NCBI GenBank assembly: GCA_964016985.1
Contig: OZ024828.1
Location: 33,371,136-33,435,135, forward strand
DNA length: 64,000 nt
Origin: Anodontia alba
Taxonomy: Eukaryota > Mollusca > Bivalvia > Lucinida > Lucinidae
Direction of reading: 5' to 3'
The translations under genes and the position numbers were made by a program. Shown in pieces: positions 42,427-53,592 of this stretch (positions are counted from its first letter, which is position 1; every line of letters begins with the position of its first letter). Under the pieces are notes generated by a model. The model was not told the DNA's origin. It did not search any database and worked only from the letters and a program-made list of their open reading frames with translations.

Positions 42427-42830
42427 GTGAGTATTCTGGTTTTCAGTCAGATTTACAATGTGTATGACTGTCAATTTCTGATGAAAAAGCACCTTTTGGA
42501 ACCTTCATAGATACAAAATTCTTACAGATGAAATCTCTGAGATGTAATCTTACACAAGTTTGCTTTTCTCGAAGCCAAATTCTATGAGATTTACAAATCA
42601 CACCTTTTTTTTCACTCCAGCAATATAGATATTTCTACAAGAAATTAAACAAAAATTCTATATTAACTCTTTTAAACCAGAATAACTCGAATGAACTCTT
42701 CTATGTTTGAATTTTACCGGTTCATTATCTCAAAAAGGCGCATTATTAAAAGTCTAAAAAAACAAAAGATAAAATCAAGAAAAGGTGACAAACAGCTTGT
42801 AGTTCCAAAATGCAAAATCTAAAAGGCAAA

Positions 42831-43113
42831 CCATCACGAAAACATGCCTATATAATTTTGACCCCCTTAAACCCCACTTTTATACAGCAAAACTGGGGTT
42901 TATAGGGGTGTGCATTATTTTTCTTAGTTCTGCTAGAAAACATAGATTGTGGGTACTCGTTAGAACTGCCTCGTCGAGGCGGTTCTAACGAATACCCACA
43001 ATCTATGTTTTTAGCAGAAATATGAAAAATATCAGATTTTTTTTTTACCTGAAAATTCTCAGTTTTGGGTGGTAAAATTTTCAGTATATTTAAATAGGCA
43101 TGTTTTCGTAATG
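42831..43113 (+). repeat. Family F MITE, complete
   Basis: CATCACGAAAACATGCCTAT left, AACTGCCTCGTCGAGGCGGT centre, AATAGGCATGTTTTCGTAAT right. Confidence 0.87.
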
Positions 43114-43186
43114 AATTCTGGTGCTGATGAGGTGGTTCATTTCAAGCTATCTATGCTGGAGTAACACAGTTTGCTGGACTCTTTTT

Positions 43187-43565
43187 ATAACCTGCCATAC
43201 GATAGTGGTGGGGTATTATGGTTTCACGTTGGATGTCCGTGTGTCTGTTCTTCCATCCATATTTCATTTCTGGATAATAATTTGAGTAAACTTCAATGGA
43301 TTTTCACCAAACGGTATGTGCATTGATATTGTGAAGATATGGTTTGGGATTGCTAATGGGCAAATTTTGTCAAATTTTGATGGAATTATCTGCCCGAGAC
43401 ATATTTTCTTTTCCGGACGATAACTTGAGTAAATGTCAAGGGATTTTAACCAAACTTGGTACATATATTGATATTAAAAAGATCTGGTTTGGGATTGCTA
43501 ATGGGCAAATTTGGTCAAGTTTTGACAGAGTTATCTGCCCACGACATGATAATGGTGGGGTATTA
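43187..43565 (+). repeat. Short copy of type 1 tandem array
   Basis: TAACCTGCCATACGATAGTG leader, then two units (AAACTTCAATGGATTTTCAC; GGTTTGGGATTGCTAATGGG) and GGTGGGGTATTATCATTTTA at the end. Confidence 0.83.
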
Positions 43566-43654
43566 TCATTTTACGTTTTTATTTCTGTTCTGCAGCTATG
43601 TATCTCTTGCACGCTCTTCCCCACTCCCTCAAACAAAGAACAAACAAAAAAAAG

Positions 43655-43725
43655 TATATATATACATGTGTGTGTGTGCATGTGTGTGTGCATGCATATA
43701 TGTGTGCATGCGTGTGTGTGTTTTA
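43655..43725. repeat. (TG)n/(CATG) microsatellite
   Basis: TATATATACATGTGTGTGTG then CATGTGTGTGTGCATGCA and further TG repeats. Confidence 0.9.
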
Positions 43726-43988
43726 AAAGTACCTTTATATGTTTAAAATAAAGATTATAGCAGTTTCCTTGAATTTTATCATGTCTCTATAAAAGTTTAT
43801 ACATTTAATCTCACAGGTTGGAAACAAGGGATTTTAGGAATGATAATTTAGTTGAGGTCCTGATGCTTTTTGTGGAGAAATAGGAAAATTATCAGAGATT
43901 TTGAATAAAATGAAAATATTCAATGTATCTGAAAACTTTTGTATTCAATTTGACAGAAAGTTTCTTCCCTCTAAGCTTGTGTAAAACC

Positions 43989-44236
43989 TGGGCCCAGTTG
44001 TTCAAAGCATCGTTAGCTTAACAAGCTCATTAACGACAAACTTGTTAACTGTTGTAGTTAAGGTATTTTCAAATATATTGCTATTTTTGCTGCAAAAATG
44101 TGAGTAGCTTTTGCAATGCAAAAGCTACTCACATTTTTTCAGCTAAAAATATCAATGTATTTGCTATATTTCAAGATAGAAATTTTAACTTTACATTAGC
44201 TAACAACTTCATTAAGTTTTGAACAACTTGGCCCAG
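43989..44236 (+). repeat. Family D MITE, complete
   Basis: TGGGCCCAGTTGTTCAAAGC left, AATGTGAGTAGCTTTTGCAA centre, GAACAACTTGGCCCA right. Confidence 0.88.
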
Positions 44237-44265
44237 GTCATTATATTCCAGAGTGTCATGACTCA

Positions 44266-44438
44266 TTAACCCTAAGTATACTACTTGGACAGATTTCTAT
44301 GTCTTTTTGGGGTCTACACTGTATGCCACATTCATCAGTTTTCAGACACATCAAGAGGTAGTCAAAGGGAATTGCTCAAATTTTGGGACAAGTTCAGTAA
44401 AGATTTAAGGTGTTCCAATATTTACAAGGAATATGGTG
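44266..44438 (+). repeat. Family A MITE, core deleted
   Basis: TTAACCCTAAGTATACTACT left end; only the right half of the hairpin remains (GGGGTCTACACTGTATGCCA), then CAAGAGGTAGTCAAAGG and GTGTTCCAATATTTACAAGG. Confidence 0.72.
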
Positions 44439-44580
44439 TATTAACAACAAAGATCCAGAGTAACCTCTGCAGTCTGATCAGGGTCTTGGCTTTTCTCAAG
44501 CTGATTCTTTAGTCTATTTATCTCCTTCATCCAGACAAACTGAAGGCTCTGGTAAGACTGCAAAGAAAAAGCTTTCTATA

Positions 44581-44904
44581 TTTACCTAAACACGTACCAT
44601 GCTATGGGCAGATTCAGCACATGCCAAATTGGTGCTGTTTTTCTTATTTTTCTTAGAAAATAGGATCTGACACTCCATGCAAATTGTCTCATGAGGAGAC
44701 ATTTTGCATAAATGCATGAAGTGTCAGATCCTAATTTCTTATTTTTCCTAGAAAATAGGATCTGACACTTCATGCAAATTGTCTCCTGAGGAGACAATTT
44801 GCATGAATGCATGACGTGTCATATCCTATTTTCTAGGAAAAATAAGAAAAATATTTCAAAGTGTCCTCTCTTGAAATTTTTACCCATCATGCAAAGTGTT
44901 AAGT
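44581..44904 (-). repeat. Family C MITE with duplicated arm
   Basis: The left arm with ATTGTCTCATGAGGAGAC at the tip is followed by a second arm pair with AATTGTCTCCTGAGGAGACA at the tip, so two adjacent foldbacks share flanks. A family B fragment follows directly at 44905. Confidence 0.75.
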
Positions 44905-45041
44905 ATTCAGAAGCCTACTGATCTGAATCTGCACAGTTGTCATTCAGTATGTGTTTTTATATCAGTCATCTGGATTAAGTAATCTGATTGGCTGACAATT
45001 AGAAATGGGCGTAGTAATTTATTCAGATTGACAAGGGTTAA
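44905..45041 (-). repeat. Family B MITE, left half missing
   Basis: CAGAAGCCTACTGATCTGAA to GATTGACAAGGGTTAA. The left end is replaced by the family C element, so the junction is a chimera. Confidence 0.75.
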
Positions 45042-45069
45042 GAGGCAGATCTGGTAACAATGGATGGTA

Positions 45070-45275
45070 GGATTGACTGCTAAAATTTTTGGAGGGTTGG
45101 TCCTGCCATCACTGGCTTATGGCAGGAAGGCTCTAGCCTCACTTGAAGCAAGTTCAGCTGTTGGGGCCCTTTTCTATCTCTCCCATTTTTTCCTCCATTC
45201 TGCAGGAGGTTGCTTGACATGACTGAAATGTTGTTGACATAGCCATTAAAATTAAACTCAAATAAACAAGTAAAT
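45070..45275 (+). repeat. SINE type 3 fragment
   Basis: GGTTGGTCCTGCCATCACTG, GGCAGGAAGGCTCTAGCCTC, TTGCTTGACATGACTGAAAT, GTTGACATAGCCATTAAAAT. The same body is at 54785-54985. The tail resembles those of the other SINE types. Confidence 0.68.
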
Positions 45276-45558
45276 ATTTGGCACTAGAAAGAAGAACTAG
45301 AACTGGTCATACTGGTTTCTGTATAATTTGACTGGTCGTATTAAGTATCAATGTATCTGGGGTGTGATACTGCACTGTAACAGGGCATCAGTTCCCACCA
45401 TTGTATCACAGAAAGAAGATGTAAAGTTATTAAAATATAAATAGTGAGATTCTGAAAAACAAATGGTGAGGTTTATTTTTAACAATAATCTTGCTAAGTG
45501 ATTTAAAGATAATGCAAGTTTTCTACCTCCCTAGGAGTGTATCCATTCCTCTGAATAA

Positions 45559-45837
45559 CATTACGAAAACACGCCTATTCAAAATTATAGAAAATTTCAC
45601 CTCTAAAAACTGAAAATTCTTGGATAAAATACACTGATATTTTTCATATTTCTGCCCAAAACATAGATTTTGGGTACTCGTTAGAACTGCCTCAGCAAGG
45701 TGGTTCTAACGAGTACCCACAATCTATGTTTTTGAGCAAAAATAAGAAAAATAATGTATACCCCTGTAAACCCCAGTTTTACTATATAAAAGTGGGGTTT
45801 AAGGGGGTCAAAATTATATAGGTATGTTTTCGTGATA
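45559..45837 (-). repeat. Family F MITE, complete
   Basis: ATTACGAAAACACGCCTATT left, AACTGCCTCAGCAAGGTGGT centre, ATAGGTATGTTTTCGTGAT right. Confidence 0.86.
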
Positions 45838-46079
45838 AGGAGTGGAACTTCTTGTTATATTATACGTCTATGCATGTGACAGACAAAAAAGTCAGAAGGT
45901 TGTGGGTGTTTCTCATTTGTAAACTGCACATGTCCATTCATGAGTATGCTATTTCTGTAATGTGGATAAATATCAGAATATATTTGCCATAATGTTGTAT
46001 ATTGGACAGGAAAATCACTGTCGATTATCAGACAGCCCCAACCGATAAATTATCGATAGTACTATCAAAATCTATGATC

Positions 46080-46408
46080 TACAGTCAACTCTCGTTATCT
46101 CGAAGTTTAAGGGACTGTCTGAAATACTTCGAGATATCCATACTTTGACATATCAGATTTGCAGAATTGAGGAAAAAATATATTGAACAACCACATTTCA
46201 CAAATTAGTATGTAATTTGACTTTTTAAGTTAGAGATATATTTGAAATATTGTGGAAAAGAGAAGAAATTGCGCAATTTCTCCTCATTTCCACAATATTT
46301 TGTTACCTGTTGTTAGATTTCCATGTTGAAAACAGGGACTTAGATATTCACTTCGAGATAAGTGGTTATTGGAGATAAGCGAAGTCGAGATAATGAGAGT
46401 CGACTGTT
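46080..46408 (-). repeat. Family M MITE
   Basis: TACAGTCAACTCTCGTTATC left, GATAATGAGAGTCGACTGT right. Hairpin centre AGAGAAGAAATTGC facing GCAATTTCTCCTC. Opposite orientation to 41670-42005. Confidence 0.85.
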
Positions 46409-46526
46409 CCGATGTCTTCATCCTATGAACTTGTAAACATGATGAATGGTAAGGTCAGCTTCAGATATAGAAGCTGTCTCAGTGTAAACTAGTACATCTT
46501 CGTCCACTTTCAAATATTTATCATTC

Positions 46527-46770
46527 AGGGCCCAGTTGTTCAAAGCATCGTGAGCTTAACAAGCTCGTTAATGGTCAAAATGTTAACTGTTCTAGTAAGT
46601 AGACTAATTCACAGGTACTTTTGCCAAAACAAATGTGAGTAGCTTTTGCAAATGCAAAAGCTACTCACATTTTTTCAGCAAAAATATTAGCATATATGCC
46701 ATATTTAATGATCAAAGTTTTAACGAAACGTTAACTAATGACTTCGTTAGTTTTGAATAACTGGGCCCAG
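46527..46770 (+). repeat. Family D MITE, complete
   Basis: GGGCCCAGTTGTTCAAAGCA left, AATGTGAGTAGCTTTTGC centre, TTTTGAATAACTGGGCCCA right. Confidence 0.87.
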
Positions 46771-47574
46771 AAGTTATCTTTTGTTCATTATCTGAAATAT
46801 GAAAGGGGATTCAGAAAAATTTTAACCCAAGACAGTTCAGTCAAATCACTAATAAGCACCTTTAATCTCAAGTTGTTAGGGAACTTTTGACAATGGCACG
46901 TACTTCCTTACCATTATTTGCATAAGCTTTGCAACACAAAACACAAAATGCTGATGACATATCAAGGTTTTGCATGGATGCCAAACTTTCCTTCTGTTTG
47001 CAAAAGCGATAATAGTCCCACACCTGGGACTTGGTCTTCCCAGGATAGGGAAACTATCGGACACCACATTGTCCACCATTTTGATACTGCGAATGTGTAT
47101 TCTTTGGCTTTCATTAGACAAATGGCTGCTGATAACAGAATTTTACTGAAATGATCGAACATTGGTTTCCTTGGAAAATGGCATTCAAGCAATTGATGAT
47201 GAAAATCTGCAATCGATTGTCCCTGAATTCTGGCTCAGACAAGTTTTCGATAGTTGACGACTATTGTAACAATGCTAATATTTGGCACAATGTAATTGCC
47301 ATATAAATTGATACCACATGCACTTTTCACTGAACCAGATAAAGTGAGTATTCAAAAACAAATCTTTTGATATTTTTACATCAAAACATACCTTATGGTA
47401 CTCATTAGAATCATATTTAGTATTAGTGAGGCAATTCCAATCAGAATCTACAAAATATGTTATATAGACAAAGCAATTGACAGACAAAAAGTGTCCTTAA
47501 TTAATGACATTATCTTATTATCTGGAGAACTTTATTTTGACTTTTTTCCTTAATAGGATTTGATACACAGATTT

Positions 47575-47757
47575 TCTGCCATTTTTGACAAGGGAGACAA
47601 CTTTTTAAACCCCATCAGAAAAGGGGTCCACTGTAAAAGGAAAGAATTTGGTCCCGTGGAGACCAAATTCTTTCCTTCTAGAAGAGACCCATGGGAGCAA
47701 ATTCTTTCCTTAAAGAGTAGACGCCTTTTTAGAAGGGAGGTAAAACAGATTTTGGAG
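47575..47757. repeat. Family H foldback, extended copy
   Basis: GACAAGGGAGACAACTTTTT, CAGAAAAGGGGTCCACTG, AAAAGGAAAGAATTTGGTCC then CGTGGAGACCAAATTCTTTC and a third arm GGGAGCAAATTCTTTCC. Contains a short open frame (residues such as KGDNFLNPIRKG) that is repeat-derived. Confidence 0.72.
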
Positions 47758-48139
47758 AGTTGACTTCCATGAATGTGTGTTTCCCTTAATTAGGAGTGGT
47801 ATTGGTTTAATTCCACTGATATCATATGTTTTAGCCATGTGAATGAGTTGATTTGCAGTTACAGATAAGTTATTAGTTTTTGGAGGTAAAATTGTTATTT
47901 TTCTTATTTCTCCATGTGAACATATGTTCGCCTGATCTCTTTAGAATTGTCTCTTTGGGTCTGGACTAAAGAGATGTCACATTTTATGTTTTCTCGAAAG
48001 AATACAAAAAGAACAGTCTGATTTCTCTTCTTTCTCTGTAGCCCTGATGTTAGGACTCAGGTTGACAAATATGATCTACATGTAGAAAATTGATAGATTT
48101 ATGTCAGGGGGGATATCAATTTTTAACTCTGGTTTGCAC

Positions 48140-48460
48140 TCTTGACTAATTAAACAGATGACAAACTGAGAATATTTTTCTTAGTATTTTCAAACATTAA
48201 ACTTTGACAGTTCATGCAAATTGCAATTTGCATGATTTTCTGCATAAAATAAGAAAAATATTTGAGAATGGCATCTGCTGAAGTTCTTACCCTACATGAT
48301 AATCATTTAAGCAAGCACCTCAGGAAGGACTAAAATTGCTTGCTTAAGGTGAGGGCTTTAAGGAGACAATTTGCATGAAATGTCAAACTTTATTTTCTCA
48401 GCAAATAAGAAAAAGATCAGTTTATTGTCAGAAGTCATTTGTGTCTCGCCCTTTTAAGAT
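48140..48460. repeat. Two decayed family C foldbacks
   Basis: First: CAGATGACAAACTGAGAATA with TTCATGCAAATTGCAATTTG as the tip. Second arm: AAGGAGACAATTTGCATGAA at 48360 with TCAAACTTTATTTTCTCAG. Confidence 0.6.
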
Positions 48461-49003
48461 CTAGCTGTGGTGCTGGCATTGCCATATATAGTATACTTAC
48501 ACTTGAGAATTTTTGATAAGCATTTCAATACCCTTAACCCCAAGGTCAAGGTCACAGGTCAGATTTGTTGTATACATGAAAAAAAAAGGTTAAAGCTTTT
48601 TCCCTAACCGACATTTTGATGCTGTTGGAGGAATTTACTTCAAACCTTTCTCCTTATATATGCTTTGGACATTATTTGATGAGGATTGCAATGTCAAGGT
48701 CATGGGTCAAATTCGTCAAATACATCCATCCATCAGTGTGTCAAGGCATTTGTAATTCCTACCTCATCCCTTAGACAGAGGGAAAAAATTCTTCCCTTTT
48801 AGAGTAAACCCCATTTCCAGAAGGGGACAAAAACAATTTTAACAGAGTTGCCATCCCTGAATGTTTATGAATTCTTTTTAAGAACTATTTGGGTACTCTA
48901 TGATTACACATGCCAGGTTGAAGTGGCTTATGCAGGTGACCTTGGGGCTTTATTGTTTGCTTATATGCCAAAGACTGCTTTTCTCATGTTGTGGTTCATA
49001 TAT

Positions 49004-49247
49004 CTGGGCCCAGTTGTTCAAAGGGTAGTTAGCTTAACGAGCTCATTAAGGGTCATTTTGTTAACTGTTTTAGCAGATTCAGTATACAATATTCTGATAT
49101 TTTTTGCTGAAAAAATACGAGTAGCTTTTGCAAAAGCTACTCACATTTTTTCAGCAAAAAATTTCAGCATATTTGCGTATCACTTGATGTAAATTTTAAT
49201 GAATCGTTAACTAACGATGTCGTTAGCTTTGAACAACTGGGTCCTGT
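49004..49247 (+). repeat. Family D MITE, complete
   Basis: CTGGGCCCAGTTGTTCAAAG left, GAGTAGCTTTTGCAAAAGCT centre (shorter loop than other copies), GAACAACTGGGTCC right. Confidence 0.86.
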
Positions 49248-49265
49248 TGTTGTTATTTTATTGCA

Positions 49266-49362
49266 TTAACCCATTGTAGATGAATGAACTCCCCCACACT
49301 ATATATTGTAAGATTTTTATTTCATTTTTAGGTATGTCAGGCTGTGTGATTTAGATCCTGCA
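49266..49362 (-). repeat. Family O MITE, half copy
   Basis: TTAACCCATTGTAGATGAA left end, then ACACTATATATTG and GGCTGTGTGATTTAGAT; the central hairpin and right end are missing. Confidence 0.7.
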
Positions 49363-49563
49363 CTCCTATTAAACTGAAACCATCAAATATGATTTGATTA
49401 AAAAAGATTAAAGAAAAAAAAAAAAAACTTTTTCCTTCTTAATTAACGATCACTGTGTGTTATTGTTCAGCTATCGGCAACTGCAATTATAGAACAGGAT
49501 TTTCAGATGCCACTTTGCAGTATTATTTATCAAGCATGCAAATTATTCATTTCAAATAATGCT

Positions 49564-49769
49564 TTAACCCTTATCCTGCTGTTCATGACAACCCCTATGC
49601 AAATTGTAGATCCAGATCAGATGGCTTCTGAAGAAGCCATCTGTTCAGGATCTACACTGTTTGTCATTCAGTTTGTGAATTTGAATGAAAACATTTTATG
49701 ATGTAATCTGCTTGGCTGATAGTCAGAAATGGGTGTGGATAATTAAATTATTCAGTCAGATAAGGCTGA
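49564..49769 (-). repeat. Family B MITE
   Basis: TTAACCCTTATCCTGCTG left end; core GATCCAGATCAGATGGCTTC with TGAAGAAGCC; the right end is decayed. Confidence 0.8.
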
Positions 49770-49904
49770 AACAGTTCAATTGTTATTCTATTGCTGTTCT
49801 ATTGTTGGATGGAAGAGTGAACGTAAGGGCCTGCTGTACTTGGAGCAGCATTGTCATTCCTCTTTTCTCTGTTCCTCCTTTATTTCTGTCATTCCTCTCC
49901 TCTG

Positions 49905-50040
49905 GTTAGTGCTCTTCACTTCAATTCACAAAGTCCCAGGTTCTCATCCCGCTAAAGGTAGTATCCAGCTTATAACTGTATGAGGCTTCATTGCATTGAG
50001 CCTTTCATCGTCTTGATCTGACTTAAATCCTAAATTTCTG
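49905..50040 (+). repeat. SINE fragment
   Basis: CTGGTTAGTGCTCTTCACTT and AGGTTCTCATCCCGCTAAAG resemble a tRNA-like head; GGCTTCATTGCATTGAGCCT and TTTCATCGTCTTGATCTGAC match the body of the SINE at 4963-5134. Confidence 0.6.
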
Positions 50041-50419
50041 ATTCAGCAGAGGACAAATTGACAGTATTTTTTTCTTATTTTTCCCCAGAAAATAGGCTTT
50101 GTCATTCCCATAAAATAGGCTTTGACAATTCATGCAAATTGTCTCTGTAGAAGTTGTGGTATATTTGTAAGACTTTATCTTGAATCATTACAGAGTTACT
50201 TCACCTTTCTTTTCTGCTTGTAAGATATGGGTGTGTTCTGGTTGGTAGTATATGTCAGAATGTATCCAAGAGATGCAAATTAGACCTGGAGTATGTGTAA
50301 ATGGGAAGGAGATGAAGAACTATATTATAACTAAGCAGTTGTCAATTTTATCATACAGGATAGCGTTATGTAGAATCAATACATTTTCAGGGAAGACCAC
50401 TTGGTCAAAATTGTTTTTG

Positions 50420-50600
50420 CTCCCTTCTAAAAAAGGGTCTACTCTAAAAGATAAGAATTTGCTCCCAAATAAAAACATATGTAATGGGTACTCATTGGAA
50501 GTGCCTTGCCAAGGTGCTTCTAATGATTACCCACAACTTATGTTTTTATTTGGGAGCAAATTCTTTCCTTTTAGAGGAGGCCCCTTTTTCAGAAAAGGTT
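50420..50600. repeat. Family H foldback with a family G foldback in its tip
   Basis: Outer stem: AAAAGGGTCTACTCTAAAAG facing CTTTTAGAGGAGGCCCC, and AATTTGCTCCCAAATAAAAA facing TTTTTATTTGGGAGCAAA. Inner stem: TGGGTACTCATTGGAAG facing CTTCTAATGATTACCCA with CTTGCCAAGG at the tip. One continuous hairpin of about 160 bases. Confidence 0.82.
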
Positions 50601-50879
50601 AGGTTTGCAATAAGGTAAATAGAAAGTAACAAAAGTTATCTCACTTTCAAAGAATGGTAGAAAAAATGTTCCAAGTGTATCCATTCACCTTAATCACTTG
50701 TTTCAGAGGGTTGTTACTGTTCTGTAGCAAACCATATAGAGAAATGCTTACTTGGATTTACTTACATCTATTGGTAACACCAATATTATTATTTGTATTA
50801 TTTTTCCCAACAAAAGTAGTTGATATTTCATTGACAGGCTTTCACAAAGGGTATTTAAGGGGACTATTCACTTTGTAAG

Positions 50880-51015
50880 TTTCCGCCATTTTTACAAGGG
50901 AGACAACTTTATGACTTCCTGTTTGTTTTCCTGTACACCATATCTCTTCTGAATAGAGGTCTATTTTAAAAGGAAAGAATTTGCTCCAGTGTAGACCCCT
51001 TTTCAGAATGGAGAC
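50880..51015. repeat. Family H foldback, half copy
   Basis: ACAAGGGAGACAACTTTATG, AAAAGGAAAGAATTTGCTCC, then AGACCCCTTTTCAGAATGGA. Confidence 0.65.
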
Positions 51016-51347
51016 AAAAACAGTCTGAGAGAATTACCTTGAAGACTGTTGGAACAAAATACATGTATCAGGAAAAATATCACTTACCTATGTTCCGATA
51101 ATTTTGCGGTCAAAGCACTAGAGAGTGAGTAAATCATTAGAAATTTCTGAGCTAAATCAGAAAATGACAAATTTGATTTTTTTCAGTGTTTTACAGCTGA
51201 TGCAAAATGTCCATGGGGCAAATGAGATATCAAACCCAATCTGCTCTGAAAATAAGAAAAAAATATTTCAAAATGTTATCAGCGGAAATTTTTAGTTTTT
51301 AGCCAGCTAAGCAGTACGGTTAAATGACACGTTTTTCTGCATGCTTA

Positions 51348-51412
51348 GAAACTGGAGCTCATGTATTTAAGTCTGTCACAGCTATAGAAGCTGCAGATAA
51401 GAGAGGATATCA
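51348..51412 (+). other. Exon-like segment of unknown identity
   Basis: 65 bases between an AG acceptor after TTTTTCTGCATGCTT and a donor CAG|GTATAT. Open with phase 1 in and phase 0 out, reading ETGAHVFKSVTAIEAADK then RGYQ. It is unique sequence between repeats. It does not match what I expect next in the CACHD1-like protein, and its entry phase does not follow exon 15 (phase 2). It would need a missing exon in between or is spurious. Confidence 0.2.
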
Positions 51413-51415
51413 GGT

Positions 51416-51545
51416 ATATTTTTTTTTCTTATTTCTCCATGAATACATGTGTTGTGGGTACTCATTAGAAGCACCTTGCCGAGGTGCTTCTAAAGTGCAG
51501 CCACACCATGTTTTTGTATAGAACTAAGAATAATGTCAATACATT
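51416..51545. repeat. Family G foldback
   Basis: ATTTTTTTTTCTTATTTCTC, GTTGTGGGTACTCATTAGAA, GCACCTTGCCGAGGTGCTTC and a weak right arm. Confidence 0.7.
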
Positions 51546-52182
51546 TTGGCTGAAAAAATTGTCTTATTTGTAGCTATATATGTTCTACTGTTATTACGTC
51601 TCATTGTATAGTTCTAACATTACTGTTATAATTAGGCTTAATTTGACAGTAAAAATGGTAAGCTGATCTGACCAACTGGATTATGGCACGATTTCTATAA
51701 TGTCAGCAGTTGCACATGCATAATCACGAGATTTTTTATTTATGCCAATAGCTCTAGATAAGCCACATTTTCCAGCCCAAAGCAGGCGCGTAGCCAGACG
51801 GAAGCTATGAAGCCCAGACTTCAGCATTAATTTGGCAATTTAATCTTATTTTCACCTAAGATTTGTTCATATGACATCAAATGGGCCAGGGCACAGCATT
51901 TCCTACAAGACCACATGTCAGCTAAGCAATGACTCAGATCAGCCTGCGCATTTGCAGCTGATCAGAGTCATTGCTTTGCGCTGATTAGCCAAACAACCAA
52001 GCTTTATTAGATGAATAATACAGCTTCTGCTTAGAATGCATGTATGCCCAAGCTGACCTGAGTCTTCGCTGGCCACACATGCAATCTGGTAGGAAATGCT
52101 GTGCCTCGGCTGAAATTTCAGAGATTCTATCAGCTGGCTTCATCTTTGTAAAGTTCCTGGCTATACCCCTGAAAAAGTATTG

Positions 52183-52300
52183 GTATTTTTTCTTATTTCT
52201 CCACAAAACCACTAGTTGTGGTACTCATTAGAAGTGCCGTGCCAAGGCGCTTCTAATGAGTAACCACAACACATGTTTTCATGGAGAAAATAAGGAAACT
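52183..52300. repeat. Family G foldback, complete
   Basis: TATTTTTTCTTATTTCTCCA, AGTTGTGGTACTCATTAGAA, GTGCCGTGCCAAGGCGC at the tip, and CAACACATGTTTTCATGGAG. Confidence 0.8.
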
Positions 52301-52464
52301 ATTGATCTGGAAAACCTCTTGTCCAGCTAAAGTTTTGGGGGCACAGGAAGGTGAAATGCACATTGTTGTACATGCTGACAGTAAATACATAATAAGCTTA
52401 TGCAACCATGCAATTTTTAAGTTTTAAGCCTCTTCACTGATTTACGATGTTTATCCTTAATATT

Positions 52465-52658
52465 CTGGGCCCAGTTGTTCAAAACATTGTTAGCTTAACA
52501 AGCTTGTTAATGACAAATTTGTTAACTGTTGCAGCTAAGGTGTTTTCTAATACATTGATATTTTTGCTACAAAAATGTGAGTAGCTTTTACACTGCAAAA
52601 GCTACTCACATTTTTTCAGCAAAAAATATCAATGTCTTTGCCATATTTCAAGATAGTC
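52465..52658 (+). repeat. Family D MITE, right end missing
   Basis: CTGGGCCCAGTTGTTCAAAA left, AATGTGAGTAGCTTTTAC centre; the right terminal repeat is replaced after TATTTCAAGATAGTC. Confidence 0.83.
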
Positions 52659-53228
52659 ACCACCCCATAACAACAGTCACCTCCCCATAACAACCACATT
52701 TTTTATTCCCCAAAGTGCAGTTTTAGCTGTGTAGCCCAAACTGAATTATTTTTACACACCCCCAGAAAAAATCTTGGAAAAAAAACTACCTAGTATTGCT
52801 TCCAAAATAGGAGCAAATTCTTTCCATTAAGAGTCTGCACTGTTTGAAATTTACCCTTTTGGGAGTCCCCAGACTAAAATGGGCTAAAAGAGAAATACAA
52901 AAAAAAACAGAACATATACCATGTATGACAGCCAAATATTCAAAAGGGACCCAGGAGAAAATTGTTTGGTAAATTGTGATGGCACCATTGACAGACAGGC
53001 TGCCACTCAGGCGATCCATGCTGTTGAGCTCCTGTTGTACAAGAACCTGAAAAACATTTACACAAAAAAGAAACAAAAAATCAGCAAATTAGACTCTAGT
53101 CTGTAACCTTTTAGAAATAATAGGTTAAAGCAATTAAAGATTTTTATTCACTTAATTATTGATGCTATAAAATTGTAATGTTTGAAACTAAACCATGTGA
53201 AAGTGGCTCTTACACCTTATGAACAGTA

Positions 53229-53445
53229 CTTATGCTAAATATTGGAACAGACAGGTCTGAGCAAACAGTGTAGTCCCTGATCAGATGCTGCATTCTGTCT
53301 AAAGAAGGCATTCTGCAGCATCTGATCAGGGACTATTTGTCACTCATCCAGCGAGTATTAAGATGCATCGACAGGTAGTAAAATTGAATTATTCAAATTT
53401 TAAGACAGGTGTGGTAAGGAATTAATGCTTAGGACTCTGGGTGAA
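53229..53445 (+). repeat. Family A MITE
   Basis: ATATTGGAACAGACAGGTCT left part, TGATCAGATGCTGCATTCTG and ATTCTGCAGCATCTGATCAG core, ACAGGTGTGGTAAGGAATTA right part. Followed directly by a family C fragment (53444-53592). Confidence 0.76.
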
Positions 53446-53592
53446 ATATTCAGCAGAATGCATATTGAAATATTTTTCTTATTTTTCCCCAGAAAACAGG
53501 TTTTGACATTTGATGCAAATTGTCTCCAATGGAGAAAAATATCACCAATTTGTCTACTAACGAATTAGCCCAGAGAATGGTAAAGGTTAAAG
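53446..53592. repeat. Family C MITE, internally deleted
   Basis: ATTTTTCTTATTTTTCCCCA, TTTGATGCAAATTGTCTCCA, then GGAGAAAAATATCACCAATT and GAGAATGGTAAAGGTTAA. Confidence 0.72.

Noticed and set aside
43817..43885. Possible exon 16 after CTCACAG
   Set aside because: The phase fits (TG|G), but the reading LETRDFRNDNLVEVLMLFVE meets a stop and has no resemblance to the expected Cache 2 continuation.
46876..47192. Three overlapping open frames of 76-81 codons
   Set aside because: No frame has domain-like content or splice sites in phase; they overlap on both strands and look like chance openings.
48848..49192. 114-codon plus-strand open frame with hydrophobic stretches
   Set aside because: Its second half reads through the family D palindrome (EKIRVAFAKATHIFSAKN), and the first half has no recognised similarity or splice context.
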